Shown here: one piece after another, positions 7,238-15,400 of the stretch
How the letters are laid out: every line of letters starts with the position of its first letter
How positions within the stretch are numbered: the first letter of the stretch is position 1
Origin: an uncultured Lachnospiraceae bacterium
Lineage (GTDB): Bacteria > Bacillota > Clostridia > Lachnospirales > Lachnospiraceae
Direction: 5' to 3'
Assembly (NCBI GenBank): GCA_902770965.1
Contig: CACXUY010000035.1
Span: 1-35,170, forward strand
Length of the DNA stretch: 35,170 nucleotides
Position numbers and translations under genes: made by a program
Notes under the pieces: model-generated
Databases searched by the model: none
What the model saw: only the letters and a program-made list of their open reading frames with translations
What the model was told of the DNA's origin: nothing

Positions 7238-8827
7238 ATGAGAAAAAAGGGGTCGTTGGGACGAAAAGTCATACTTAGCGTTATCTTCTTATTTACGCTT
7301 GTTTGGTTACTGATGAGCATCGGCATCCTGCTTTTCTACCGGCAGAACATGGAGGAAAAGTATTCTCAGAATGCGTATTTTCAGGCATACAGCATCGCAA
7401 AATACATAGATGGCGAGCGGGTAAAGGTGTATCAGGAAACTCTGGAAAAGGATGAATACTACGAGGAGATCCTCGCTTATCTGATAGATATGAAGGAGGT
7501 CTCCGAAGCGAAATACATTTACGTGGTCGTACCCAAAGAAAAAGGCTATCTTTACATATGGGACGGCGGCAATCCTCAGACGGACGATGGAGTGTGCGAT
7601 CTCGGCGACTTCGATGAGTATTATCAGGACGGCGAGAAGGAGATGAAGGCTGCCTTTGAAAAAGGGGGCAGCGAGCAGCTTCTTGTCACAAACAACAGCG
7701 ACTATGGATATGTCGCATCAGCCTTTGTGCCGATCTATGACTCATCGGGACAGCCGGTGGCGCTTTCATCGGTTGACCTGTCCATGGATATCATCAACAG
7801 CGATATCAATCGCTTCCTTATGTATAGTGCCCTGATAATGGCGGCAATCCTTCTGGCGGCGAGCGTCATTGATTATCAGCTGGTATCGCGTTCGCTTCTC
7901 AAGCCGATAAAGCATCTCGGCGACCTGTCCGAGAACTTCGTGTCAGAGCAGATGCAGAGGGGAGAGATCCTTGAACCCGATATACGGACCGGAGATGAGA
8001 TAGAGGGGCTGGCTGACTCTCTGTCCAGTATGTCCAGGCAGCTTCGGACATACATGAATGATTTTGAGAAGGTTACGAAGGATAAGGAGCGCATCAGCAC
8101 CGAGCTGAATATCGCTACGGAGATACAGGCGAATATGCTTCCCAGAGTGTTTCCGCCGTACCCGGACAGGAGTGAGTTCGACATATATGCGAGCATGACC
8201 CCGGCTAAGGAGGTCGGCGGAGATTTCTACGACTTTTTCCTGATCGATGACGATCATCTTGCGCTCGTAATGGCGGACGTCTCCGGAAAAGGCGTTCCGG
8301 CGGCTTTGTTCATGGTCATTGCGAAGACCATGATAAAGGACCGAGCCCTGATGGGCGGCACTCCCGGGCAGATACTCACCGATGTGAACAGCCGCTTGAG
8401 TGAAGCAAATGATTCGGGATATTTTGTAACGGTGTGGCTCGCAATAGTTCAGATATCTACAGGCAAGGGCATAGCGGCGAATGCCGGCCATGAGCATCCG
8501 GCACTGCGAAGGAAGGACGGCAGCTTCGAGCTGGTGAAATACAGGCATTCTCCTGCTGTTGCCATTATGGAAGGGATGAAATTCCGCGATCATGAGTTTG
8601 AGCTTGGAAAAGGCGACGCCATCTTCGTATATACCGATGGCCTTCCCGAAGCAACGGATTCGTCAGATGAGATGTTTGGCGCGGATCGCCTGCTTGCGGC
8701 ACTCAACCGAAGGCAGGGTATGGACACGAGAGAGCTGCTGAAGAACGTCAATTCGGAAGTCGATGCATTTGTTGGGGATGCGCCGCAGTTCGACGACCTC
8801 ACCATGCTGGCTTTTGAGATGAAGTGA
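7238..8827 (+). CDS. Membrane-bound sensor with HAMP and SpoIIE/PP2C serine phosphatase domains (RsbU-like)
   Basis: A 529-residue protein that probably senses an extracellular signal and dephosphorylates an anti-anti-sigma-type partner in the cytoplasm. Order: TM helix at about 10-32 (VILSVIFLFTLVWLLMSIGILLF); an extracytoplasmic sensor of about 160 residues, perhaps Cache-like; TM2 near 195-217; a HAMP linker starting at SRSLLKPIKHLG; a short coiled coil (DKERISTELNIATEIQANMLP); then the PP2C-like domain with metal-binding GGDFYDF, MADVSGKGVPAALFM and DDLTMLAF. ATG 7238 is chosen because GGAGAGGA lies about 9 bases upstream; ATG 7220 abuts its purine run. No anti-sigma or STAS gene is adjacent. 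Confidence 0.93.
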   Translation: MRKKGSLGRKVILSVIFLFTLVWLLMSIGILLFYRQNMEEKYSQNAYFQAYSIAKYIDGERVKVYQETLEKDEYYEEILAYLIDMKEVSEAKYIYVVVPKEKGYLYIWDGGNPQTDDGVCDLGDFDEYYQDGEKEMKAAFEKGGSEQLLVTNNSDYGYVASAFVPIYDSSGQPVALSSVDLSMDIINSDINRFLMYSALIMAAILLAASVIDYQLVSRSLLKPIKHLGDLSENFVSEQMQRGEILEPDIRTGDEIEGLADSLSSMSRQLRTYMNDFEKVTKDKERISTELNIATEIQANMLPRVFPPYPDRSEFDIYASMTPAKEVGGDFYDFFLIDDDHLALVMADVSGKGVPAALFMVIAKTMIKDRALMGGTPGQILTDVNSRLSEANDSGYFVTVWLAIVQISTGKGIAANAGHEHPALRRKDGSFELVKYRHSPAVAIMEGMKFRDHEFELGKGDAIFVYTDGLPEATDSSDEMFGADRLLAALNRRQGMDTRELLKNVNSEVDAFVGDAPQFDDLTMLAFEMK

Positions 8828-8830
8828 TGT

Positions 8831-9000
8831 TAAGGAGAACAGATAGATAAGGAGAACAGATACGTAAAGGGAACAGATACATAAAGGGAACACATGCATA
8901 AAGGGAGCAGATGCATAAAGGGAGCAGATAAATAAGGAGAACAGATACATAAAGGGAACAGATACATGAAAGAAAAAGATACATAAGGAGAACAGACAGA
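8831..9000 (+). repeat. Intergenic tandem array, ten units of exactly 17 bp, each with a Shine-Dalgarno-like core
   Basis: Ten head-to-tail units (8831-8847 through 8984-9000) follow the pattern TAA(G/A)GGAGAACAGATACA. Each keeps the 17-bp length while bases vary. Units carry AAGGAG or AAAGGGA. The last unit supplies the AAGGAG used by the next gene's TTG start 11 bases later. The array fills the whole gap between the phosphatase and transporter genes. Confidence 0.95.
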
Positions 9001-9001
9001 T

Positions 9002-9931
9002 TTGAAGAAGCATGAGAGCAACATCGTTATTTTTTCGGTCATGCTGTGCTGGGCGGCGGCATATGTTTTCATCAAGAGCCTGCCAGACGAACTATCCGAT
9101 CTGGGTTATCTTGCCCTCATGAACGGCATAGCGGCCATCATCATGATTCCGCTTTTCTTTCCCAGATTCAAGCATCTTAACAGGAGCAATATCCTTCACG
9201 GCGCGATGCTTGCTCTGCTGATGCTGCTTGTCCTGGTCTTCGAGAAAGAGGGCATCGAAAGGATGAACCCGTCCGCCGCGAGCATTCTCACATCACTGGA
9301 CATCATTATCGTTCCGATTTTCATGCTGTTTCTCGGAAAAATTCCTTCGAAAAACCAGCTTGCCGCTGTCGTGTTGATATTTACGGGAATCCTGATCACC
9401 AACGGCTTCTCCTTTGAGAATTTTTCTTTTTCAGGCACGCTGTTTTTGATGGGGGACTGTATCTGCATGTCGCTCTATACAGTGGCGGCAAATCGTTTCT
9501 GTCAGGATGACGACCCTATCCTGCTTGCAGTCAACCAGATAGCCATCATGGCGGCAATCTCCTTTGTGCTATGGACTATCCGTGAACCGGGGATGATACT
9601 GCGGCTGGATTACACCAAGGAACTCGTGTCCTCGCTGTTTGTCCTTGCGATATTTACCAAGGCTTATGCGTATATCCTGTTGATGTATGGGGAGGCATAC
9701 GCAGATCCCGTCGACGTAGTCATCATCTTTGCGCTGGAGCCGGTCGTGACGTTTTTGCTGGCGGTACTTATCCCCGAAGGCTTCGGCGGGGTGGAGGAGT
9801 CGTTTTCTTTCCGGACGCTTACCGGCGCTGCGATCATAGGGATCGGAGCGGTCATAGGCCAGACTGACATAAGGGAGCTTAGAGAGAGGATAAGGAGGCT
9901 GAGGGGCTTTGCAGGAAATGTCACTTCGTAA
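9002..9931 (+). CDS. EamA/DMT-family transporter
   Basis: A 309-residue inner-membrane protein with ten predicted hydrophobic helices in two EamA-like halves, typical drug/metabolite transporter size. The first helix is NIVIFSVMLCWAAAYVFIKSLP. The end of the first half contains MNPSAASILTSLDIIIVPIFMLFLGK, and the second half has the matching ADPVDVVIIFALEPVVTFLLAVLIPEG, the usual PxxA/LEPV exporter signature. The substrate cannot be predicted. The start is TTG at 9002, with AAGGAG (8985-8990) supplied by the last unit of the 17-bp array. The stop overlaps the next gene by 23 bases. Confidence 0.9.
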   Translation: MKKHESNIVIFSVMLCWAAAYVFIKSLPDELSDLGYLALMNGIAAIIMIPLFFPRFKHLNRSNILHGAMLALLMLLVLVFEKEGIERMNPSAASILTSLDIIIVPIFMLFLGKIPSKNQLAAVVLIFTGILITNGFSFENFSFSGTLFLMGDCICMSLYTVAANRFCQDDDPILLAVNQIAIMAAISFVLWTIREPGMILRLDYTKELVSSLFVLAIFTKAYAYILLMYGEAYADPVDVVIIFALEPVVTFLLAVLIPEGFGGVEESFSFRTLTGAAIIGIGAVIGQTDIRELRERIRRLRGFAGNVTS

Positions 9932-10657
9932 AAGGTATCAGTTCATTCTTATATTTATGGCCTTCATCGTTCATGGCATCGGGATAGCGTTCAATGTCAT
10001 GATTCTGGTGCCGGGCTTCACTGAGGTGAGGCCGGTGAACGCCGTTCCCGTGCCGGGAGGGATGATGTTCGGGGCGACGGCCGGGCTTGCCTGCGCTTTC
10101 GGCAATCTGGCGGCGGACTGCTTCGGGCAGCTGATGCCGTCGTCGACGCTTGGCTTCATCGGGAATTTCGTTGCGGCGTACCTTCCTTACAGGCTTTGGT
10201 ATATCTACAGGGATGAGAAGCCAAATGTACACAGCTTGGGGAATCTGATGCTGTATGTGTGGCTGACCTTTGTCTCGGCGCTATCCGTGAACTGGATCAT
10301 AGGAAGCGGCATGTGGCTTATATTCGGGATATGGACGGAAACGCTGAACCTATACATATTATATGGACGGAAACGCTGAACCTATACATATTTCTGAACG
10401 ATTTTATATTTCCGCTGGTTTTTGGCCTTCCCGTTTTCATCGTGATGACCTCGCCCATGGTGAATGTCAGATGCGTGCCGCGAAAACCGAGCAGGATAAA
10501 CATCTCAGACAAGCGGAAGAGAGTTTTAGTACTTGTATATACGCTTATGCTGAGCGCCATTTTCCTTTTGACGCAGATCGGTTTGCCCGAGATAAAGCCA
10601 GTAGTAATAGCCTTGTCGGCACCATGCGCGGCGCTCGCCTTGATGCTGATGCTGTGA
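9909..10657 (+). pseudogene. ECF S-component-like membrane protein, frameshifted by a 32-bp tandem duplication
   Basis: A TTG start with a perfect AAGGAGG at 9892-9898, overlapping the end of the transporter gene. The protein is hydrophobic and contains FTEVRPVNAVPVPGG and FGATAGLACAFGNLAADCFG, the pattern of substrate-binding (S-component-like) membrane proteins of ECF transporters. No ATPase or T component is nearby. Frame 1 stops at 10379 just inside a duplication (10329-10360 = 10361-10392, identical). Removing one 32-bp copy joins it to the downstream frame (IFLNDFIFPLVFGLPVFIVM ... LALMLML, stop at 10657), restoring about 238 residues. As it stands the gene makes a truncated 156-residue product. 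A sequencing or assembly duplication is an alternative explanation. Confidence 0.75.
10329..10392 (+). repeat. Exact 32-bp tandem duplication disrupting a reading frame
   Basis: Positions 10329-10360 are repeated without mismatch at 10361-10392. The length is 2 modulo 3, so one copy more or less switches the frame between truncated and full-length. Confidence 0.95.
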
Positions 10658-10789
10658 ATCTCGTGAGTTAATATGCTGATACCGTGAATCTCGCGAGGAA
10701 AAATGCTGATGCCGTGAATCTCGCGAGTTAATATGCTGATACCGTGAATCTCGCAAGGTAATATGCTGATGCCGTGAATCCCACCGAGG
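10643..10789 (+). repeat. Tandem array, five 30-bp units with a CTCGCGAG palindrome
   Basis: Units start at 10643, 10673, 10703, 10733 and 10763 (the last is partial). They follow ATGCTGATRCCGTGAATC followed by CTCGCGAGTTAAT or variants. The first unit is the last codons and stop of the S-component-like gene (MLML-stop), so the array looks like an amplification of that gene's 3' end. It occupies the gap before the hydrolase gene. Confidence 0.93.
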
Positions 10790-10835
10790 CTTTGTGGGTC
10801 TGGAGCTTAATAATGAGCAGAAAGGAATGATGCGG

Positions 10836-11651
10836 ATGCAGGAGAAAACATTTGAGACAAGATGCGGAACTATCCATTACTGGACTAATAAGGCGCCGAG
10901 CACTTCATCGATGGCTTTGGCTTTTTTACCCGGGTTGACCGCCGACCACAGATTGTTTGAAAAGCAGCTCGCGTATTTTGAAGACAAATATCGTGTCCTC
11001 GTGTGGGACGCTCCCGCTCACGCCTCGTCGTGGCCCTTTGATTTCTCGTTTAACCTCGGAGATAAAGCTCTTTGGCTGGACGGTATATTTGAAAAAGAAG
11101 GGGTCAGTTCACCTGTGATCATCGGACAGTCGATGGGCGGCTATGTCGGGCAGATGTACTCGCAGCTTTTTCCCGATAAGCTGAAGGGTTTCATCTCCAT
11201 CGACTCCGCGCCGCTGCAAAGATGCTATGTGACGGCCGCGGAGATCTGGCTGCTAAAAAGGATGGAGCCGGTATATCGGCATTATCCTTGGAAGTCCCTC
11301 TTGAAGGCGGGCTCGGAGGGCGTCGCCGAGTCGGAATATGGCAAGAAGCTGATGCGCAGTATCATGATGACATACGACGGGGATCAGGAAAGATACTCGA
11401 GAATAGCCGGTCAGGGCTACAGGCTGTTGGCAGAGGCCATGGAGGCGGATCTGCCCTACGAGATCAGATGTCCCGCCCTCCTTATCTGCGGAGAGAAGGA
11501 CCGGGCGGGTTCTTGCGTCAGATATAACAAGGCATGGCACAAAAAGACAGGTATTCCTATCGAATGGATAAAAGGCGCAGGCCACAATTCAAACACCGAT
11601 GAGCCTGACATTGTCAATAAGCTGATAGAGGAATTCGTGCTCAGGATATGA
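10836..11651 (+). CDS. Alpha/beta hydrolase
   Basis: A soluble hydrolase of 271 residues with the complete family triad. The nucleophile elbow GQSMGG has S99. D222 is in CGEKDRAGS and H250 in GAGHNSNTDEP. The oxyanion-hole region ALAFLPGLTADHRLFEKQL is near the N-terminus, and a helical lid follows residue 115. The fold is that of esterases, lipases or C-C hydrolases, and the substrate is unknown. ATG 10836 is preferred because AAAGGA (10821-10826) is 9 bases upstream; ATGs at 10827 and 10830 overlap or abut it, and a GTG at 10794 lacks a ribosome site. It is the last gene before a strong terminator. Confidence 0.88.
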   Translation: MQEKTFETRCGTIHYWTNKAPSTSSMALAFLPGLTADHRLFEKQLAYFEDKYRVLVWDAPAHASSWPFDFSFNLGDKALWLDGIFEKEGVSSPVIIGQSMGGYVGQMYSQLFPDKLKGFISIDSAPLQRCYVTAAEIWLLKRMEPVYRHYPWKSLLKAGSEGVAESEYGKKLMRSIMMTYDGDQERYSRIAGQGYRLLAEAMEADLPYEIRCPALLICGEKDRAGSCVRYNKAWHKKTGIPIEWIKGAGHNSNTDEPDIVNKLIEEFVLRI

Positions 11652-11722
11652 TTGTGTGAGTGCGGGAGGCGGAACGATGCAGTACTGACACTTGAACCAG
11701 AATTTTAATAGATAACAGAGAG

Positions 11723-11767
11723 AGCCGGCACAGGCATGGGAGAACCAGCCTGTGCCGGCTTTATATG
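11723..11767 (+). terminator. Rho-independent terminator after the hydrolase gene
   Basis: AGCCGGCACAGGC (11723-11735) pairs perfectly with GCCTGTGCCGGCT (11748-11760) around a 12-base loop, followed by TTTATAT. It closes the five-gene same-strand run. Confidence 0.88.
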
Positions 11768-11934
11768 CGTGGTGGCGCCTGCAACGTAAGCATGCGGGTC
11801 TGCTTTATATGACTTATCGCCCCACAACGAGGTACGCAAAGCATCCCGAGTCTGGGTGCTGAATAGAGTTACTACTTATTTATATAAATAGATACAAGTC
11901 AAATAATGATTTTGTGTCGTCTTTTGTGCATTGA

Positions 11935-11963
11935 TTGACATTTACAGTACAAAGGCATATGAT
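11935..11963 (+). promoter_or_regulatory. Near-consensus sigma-A promoter
   Basis: TTGACA at 11935-11940, a 17-base spacer, and TATGAT at 11958-11963. This is the best promoter match in the region before the giant gene, although it lies about 525 bases from the start codon. Confidence 0.7.
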
Positions 11964-12342
11964 AAAAGCGGATAAATGAACATAATATATTCTAATGTAT
12001 CATTTTATACAACGAAGGATAATGTGTCGCATATAGAGTTGAATCAAAAAGATATTTTATACTAAGAGCAATGGCAGTCGCTTCGACAATAATCATAAAA
12101 TCATTGTAATTATTCTTCATACTCATAATTACTGCATAATACCGGTCAATGTAAGCTAAGAAGAGCAGCATAATGGTATATTTTCATCACAAAATCAAAG
12201 AAAACGATATTCAGTAATCAATATTATTCAAGACCCACCCTTTTTTCTCATACGTTGTTAAATATTTCCGACAATTATAATTTATGTTTATCCGAGAAAC
12301 ACGTCAATTAATAATTATATCGATTCAGAGTTACACTTTTTT

Positions 12343-12377
12343 CTAAGGAAGCACTGATAAAATCAGTACTTCCTTAG
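12343..12377 (+). repeat. Long hairpin (16-bp arms, one mismatch, AAA loop) in the leader of the giant gene
   Basis: The left arm CTAAGGAAGCACTGAT (12343-12358) pairs with ATCAGTACTTCCTTAG (12362-12377) except at one position. It is preceded by a T-rich run and followed by two more small hairpins. It could be an attenuator-like terminator, an RNA-stability element or a dispersed palindromic repeat. The absence of a T-tract after it on the plus strand argues against simple termination. Confidence 0.7.
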
Positions 12378-12489
12378 TGTCTGAGGCAGATCTCAGAAAT
12401 GCGCATCTGAAAGCGGCTTCGCAGCCGCGCGTTTCCCTAATTCGAAGTCACAGTTAGAAATAGTAGTTATTATGAAAGGACGGTACATC

Positions 12490-15400
12490 ATGGGTAATAT
12501 TTTCAAGAGAACGGTAGCGATGATATGCGCGGTCTGCCTCGTCATCTCGGGGGAGGGCAGTCAGTGTTTTGCTGCCGTGGCGGATTGGATCAATGAGAGA
12601 AGGATCACTACCGCTGAAGAGGCGCTGAGTGATGATACGCCAGTCGTGACTTCAGAGGCTGTAGGAGATGATACCGTCGATGATACCGTCACAGTCAAAG
12701 AAAATGCGGTAAGCGAAGGCCTGACTATCGCCGCGGCTGACGGCACGATTCTTCCCATCGCCGCGGAGGCCTTGAGCTTTATGGTCGAAGGCGATGAAGG
12801 AAAGGCAGCGTTAAAACTTGTTCAAGAATACATGATCGCCACGGAAACCGCAGAGGCTTTGGCAGCGGAGACCTCGGAAGGTGCGGCGGACAACATGGGC
12901 GAAGATTCCGAAATCATAGCGGATGAGATGGCTATATCAGATGAGGCTGCCGCAGCCGTCCTTGACTCGGAAAATCCGGTGATTAATGATAGTCAGGCGG
13001 CGGCCATGGACGAAGCGCAGCCGACTGTGTTGGATACAGCAGCTATGCTTGACAGTACGGCAGCTGCCGTCAGCTCGGAAAAGTATGAAGCAGCGGTCTT
13101 TGACATAAGCCTGAGCAATGTTGATTATAGTGAGTACACGCAGGGCTTTAAGGTAAATTATACCCTTCCGCAGACGATCTTGTCCCAGGAACCCGCTTTA
13201 TCGTCTGCCTCGGCTCTCTCCTCTGCTGAAGCAGCGGATATGCCTTCGGATGAAAACGCATCAACCGCGCGCATTGGTCGTTATCGTCTGTTTCATATCC
13301 ACGATGGAATAGTGACCGAGATAGAGGATTTCACAATATCGGACGGAATCCTCAGTTTTGTCACGCCTGACTTCAGTCGTTTCGTGTTGGTCTATACGGT
13401 GGACTTCCACTGGGGAGAGTATACGTACAATTTGGCGGGCGGAGGCGAGATTTTCCTGTCTGAATTGCTAGGAATTCTTCAAAACGGATATAGAAACAGT
13501 GAGGTCGATCCCGAAAATGGAGGTGTCGATGTATCTCCCACGACAGCAGAGCGGGAGAGATTAGGTGAGATCATAGCTGATATGAGCCAGATTGAGAGTG
13601 TTGCCTTCTCAAATTCTGAGCTGATGAAAGTGGAAAAGAAGAGCAGCGGGCAGAAAGAAGATGACTGGCTACTCACTTCGTTTGCCGCTTTTGACAGTGA
13701 GGAAGCTCTGACAATTACGTTCAAGGATGGCAGTGAACTTAAAATCAGCGTGACGGATGAACAAGTTGATGAAACCAGCGAAGACGCCATTGCCCGTGTC
13801 AGCGATGACGGCGGGAACACATGGACGTATTTTGACAGCTTGATTACAGGCGACACGAACACCGGTGCCTTTGACCATGTTAAGACACTCAGCGGCAATG
13901 TCATTGTCGAGTTATTAAAGGAAACAGATGGGCGGTACACGTTAACATCCGGTGTTACTTACGGTGATGGATCAAACACATTCAATGGGGGAACTGGGAA
14001 TCCCAGTATCAAAAATCTTACAATTCGCTCCTCGAATGCGGATTCTCCCGCGAAGTTGGTGAAGACAAATACGGCTCCATTGCTGATAATAAACATCAAA
14101 AGCTGCAATACAACGATTGAGAACCTGATCATTGACGGCGGCGGCGTGGCATCTACGGCTAATGGCGGTGTTTTCCAGTTTACAACCAAAGATAGAGGTT
14201 CAAATAACGGCAACGCAGTACCGACAGCGACGGTTCGAAATGTAGAGTTTAAGAATTGTCAGTCTAAGGGTTCAGGCGGCGCTGTTTACAGTGTTTGCCA
14301 GCTCACTCTGGAAAACTGCTCTTTTGACAGCTGCAGAGCTTCCTCACACGGCGGCGCGGTCTATTCAGGAACATCGGTGTATGTTCGCAACGCTGTGGGA
14401 GAAGCCGCGTCTTTCATCGGCTGTCATGCCGGAGGTGAAGGAGGCGCGATTTACGCAGCTACAAGCATCGAATTGAATGACAATGTCGGTACGCTTCTCT
14501 TTGATAGCTGCTTTGCCGTAGGCGACGGCGGTGCTCTCCGTTCACCGACGATTACCATGGATAACAATACCGGAGATATCACTTTTACCGGATGCTATAC
14601 TACCGCAGGAAATGCCGAGGGTGGCGTGGCGCAGACTTCCTCTTTATTTAGCGCCGTGAACAATCAGGGAAGTATTCTCTTTACCGGCTGTCATACGCAA
14701 GGCAGCAGCGCGGAAGGCGGAGCCCTGTTCGGTTATGGCGGAATAATCACAATCAAATGCGCGGAAGACGGTACGCTACGTTTTGAAAACGTGACGGCTA
14801 ATGCCTCCGATGGCGGCGGCGCCATCTGCGGTTGGTCAAACTGCGTTGTCACCGTGGAGGGTACGCCGGAGCATCCGGTCGAATTCGAGAACTGTGTCGC
14901 AAAGAACACAGGCGAGAGCAGGGGAGGCGGCGCGGTCTACATCAACGCCGGCTCCGGCACACTCAAGCACGTCCGCGCGAATGACTGCAAATCGAAATAC
15001 GGCGGCGCGTTCGCGGCAAATTCCTCGCTTACCATGACGGACTGTGTCATTACTAATTGTACTAAAAATGAAACGGGAGGCATCATCTCCGGCGGCGGCG
15101 CGATCCGCGTGTCAGGCGAGGGCTGCTCGTTCAGCGGTTCTATCAGCGACTGCGCCGCGACGAACGGCGGCGCGGTGTACGTTACAGGTGGCAGCTGCAT
15201 AATCAACAGCAACATCACGGGCTGCTCCGCCGCGACGAACGGTGGCGCGGTGTACGTTACAGGCGGCAGCTGCACAATCGATGGCAATATCACGGGCTGT
15301 TCCGCCAAGAACGGCTCGGCGGCGTACGCGTATGGCGGCACCTTCACGCTCGATGGGGGCGAGGTCAGTGGAAACAACGCGTCTTCCGGCGGCTCGATAC

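Larger units (their letters stand above)
11768..12489 (+). other. Long AT-rich region and leader upstream of the giant gene
   Basis: No gene is visible in about 720 bases. A weak hairpin GCATCC/GGGTGC lies at 11841-11859. Downstream of the promoter at 11935-11963 the sequence is AT-rich to about 12340, then three hairpins follow in quick succession: 12343-12377, CTGAG/CTCAG at 12381-12396, and GCGGCT TCGC AGCCGC near 12413-12428. If the promoter drives the giant gene, the leader is about 520 bases. No known riboswitch was recognised. Confidence 0.55.

Noticed and set aside
7943-8593. 216-residue minus-strand frame opposite the phosphatase gene
   Set aside because: It lies entirely within the conserved PP2C/HAMP coding region and shows no protein-like features.
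8831-9000. Possible CRISPR array
   Set aside because: Units are contiguous 17-mers without spacers, and no cas gene is present; the same applies to the arrays at 7128-7223 and 10643-10789.
8799-9075. Overlapping minus-strand reading frames rich in MYLFPLCICS-type repeats
   Set aside because: They are the reverse translation of the 17-bp array and have no ribosome site or family; the low-complexity peptide follows from the repeat.
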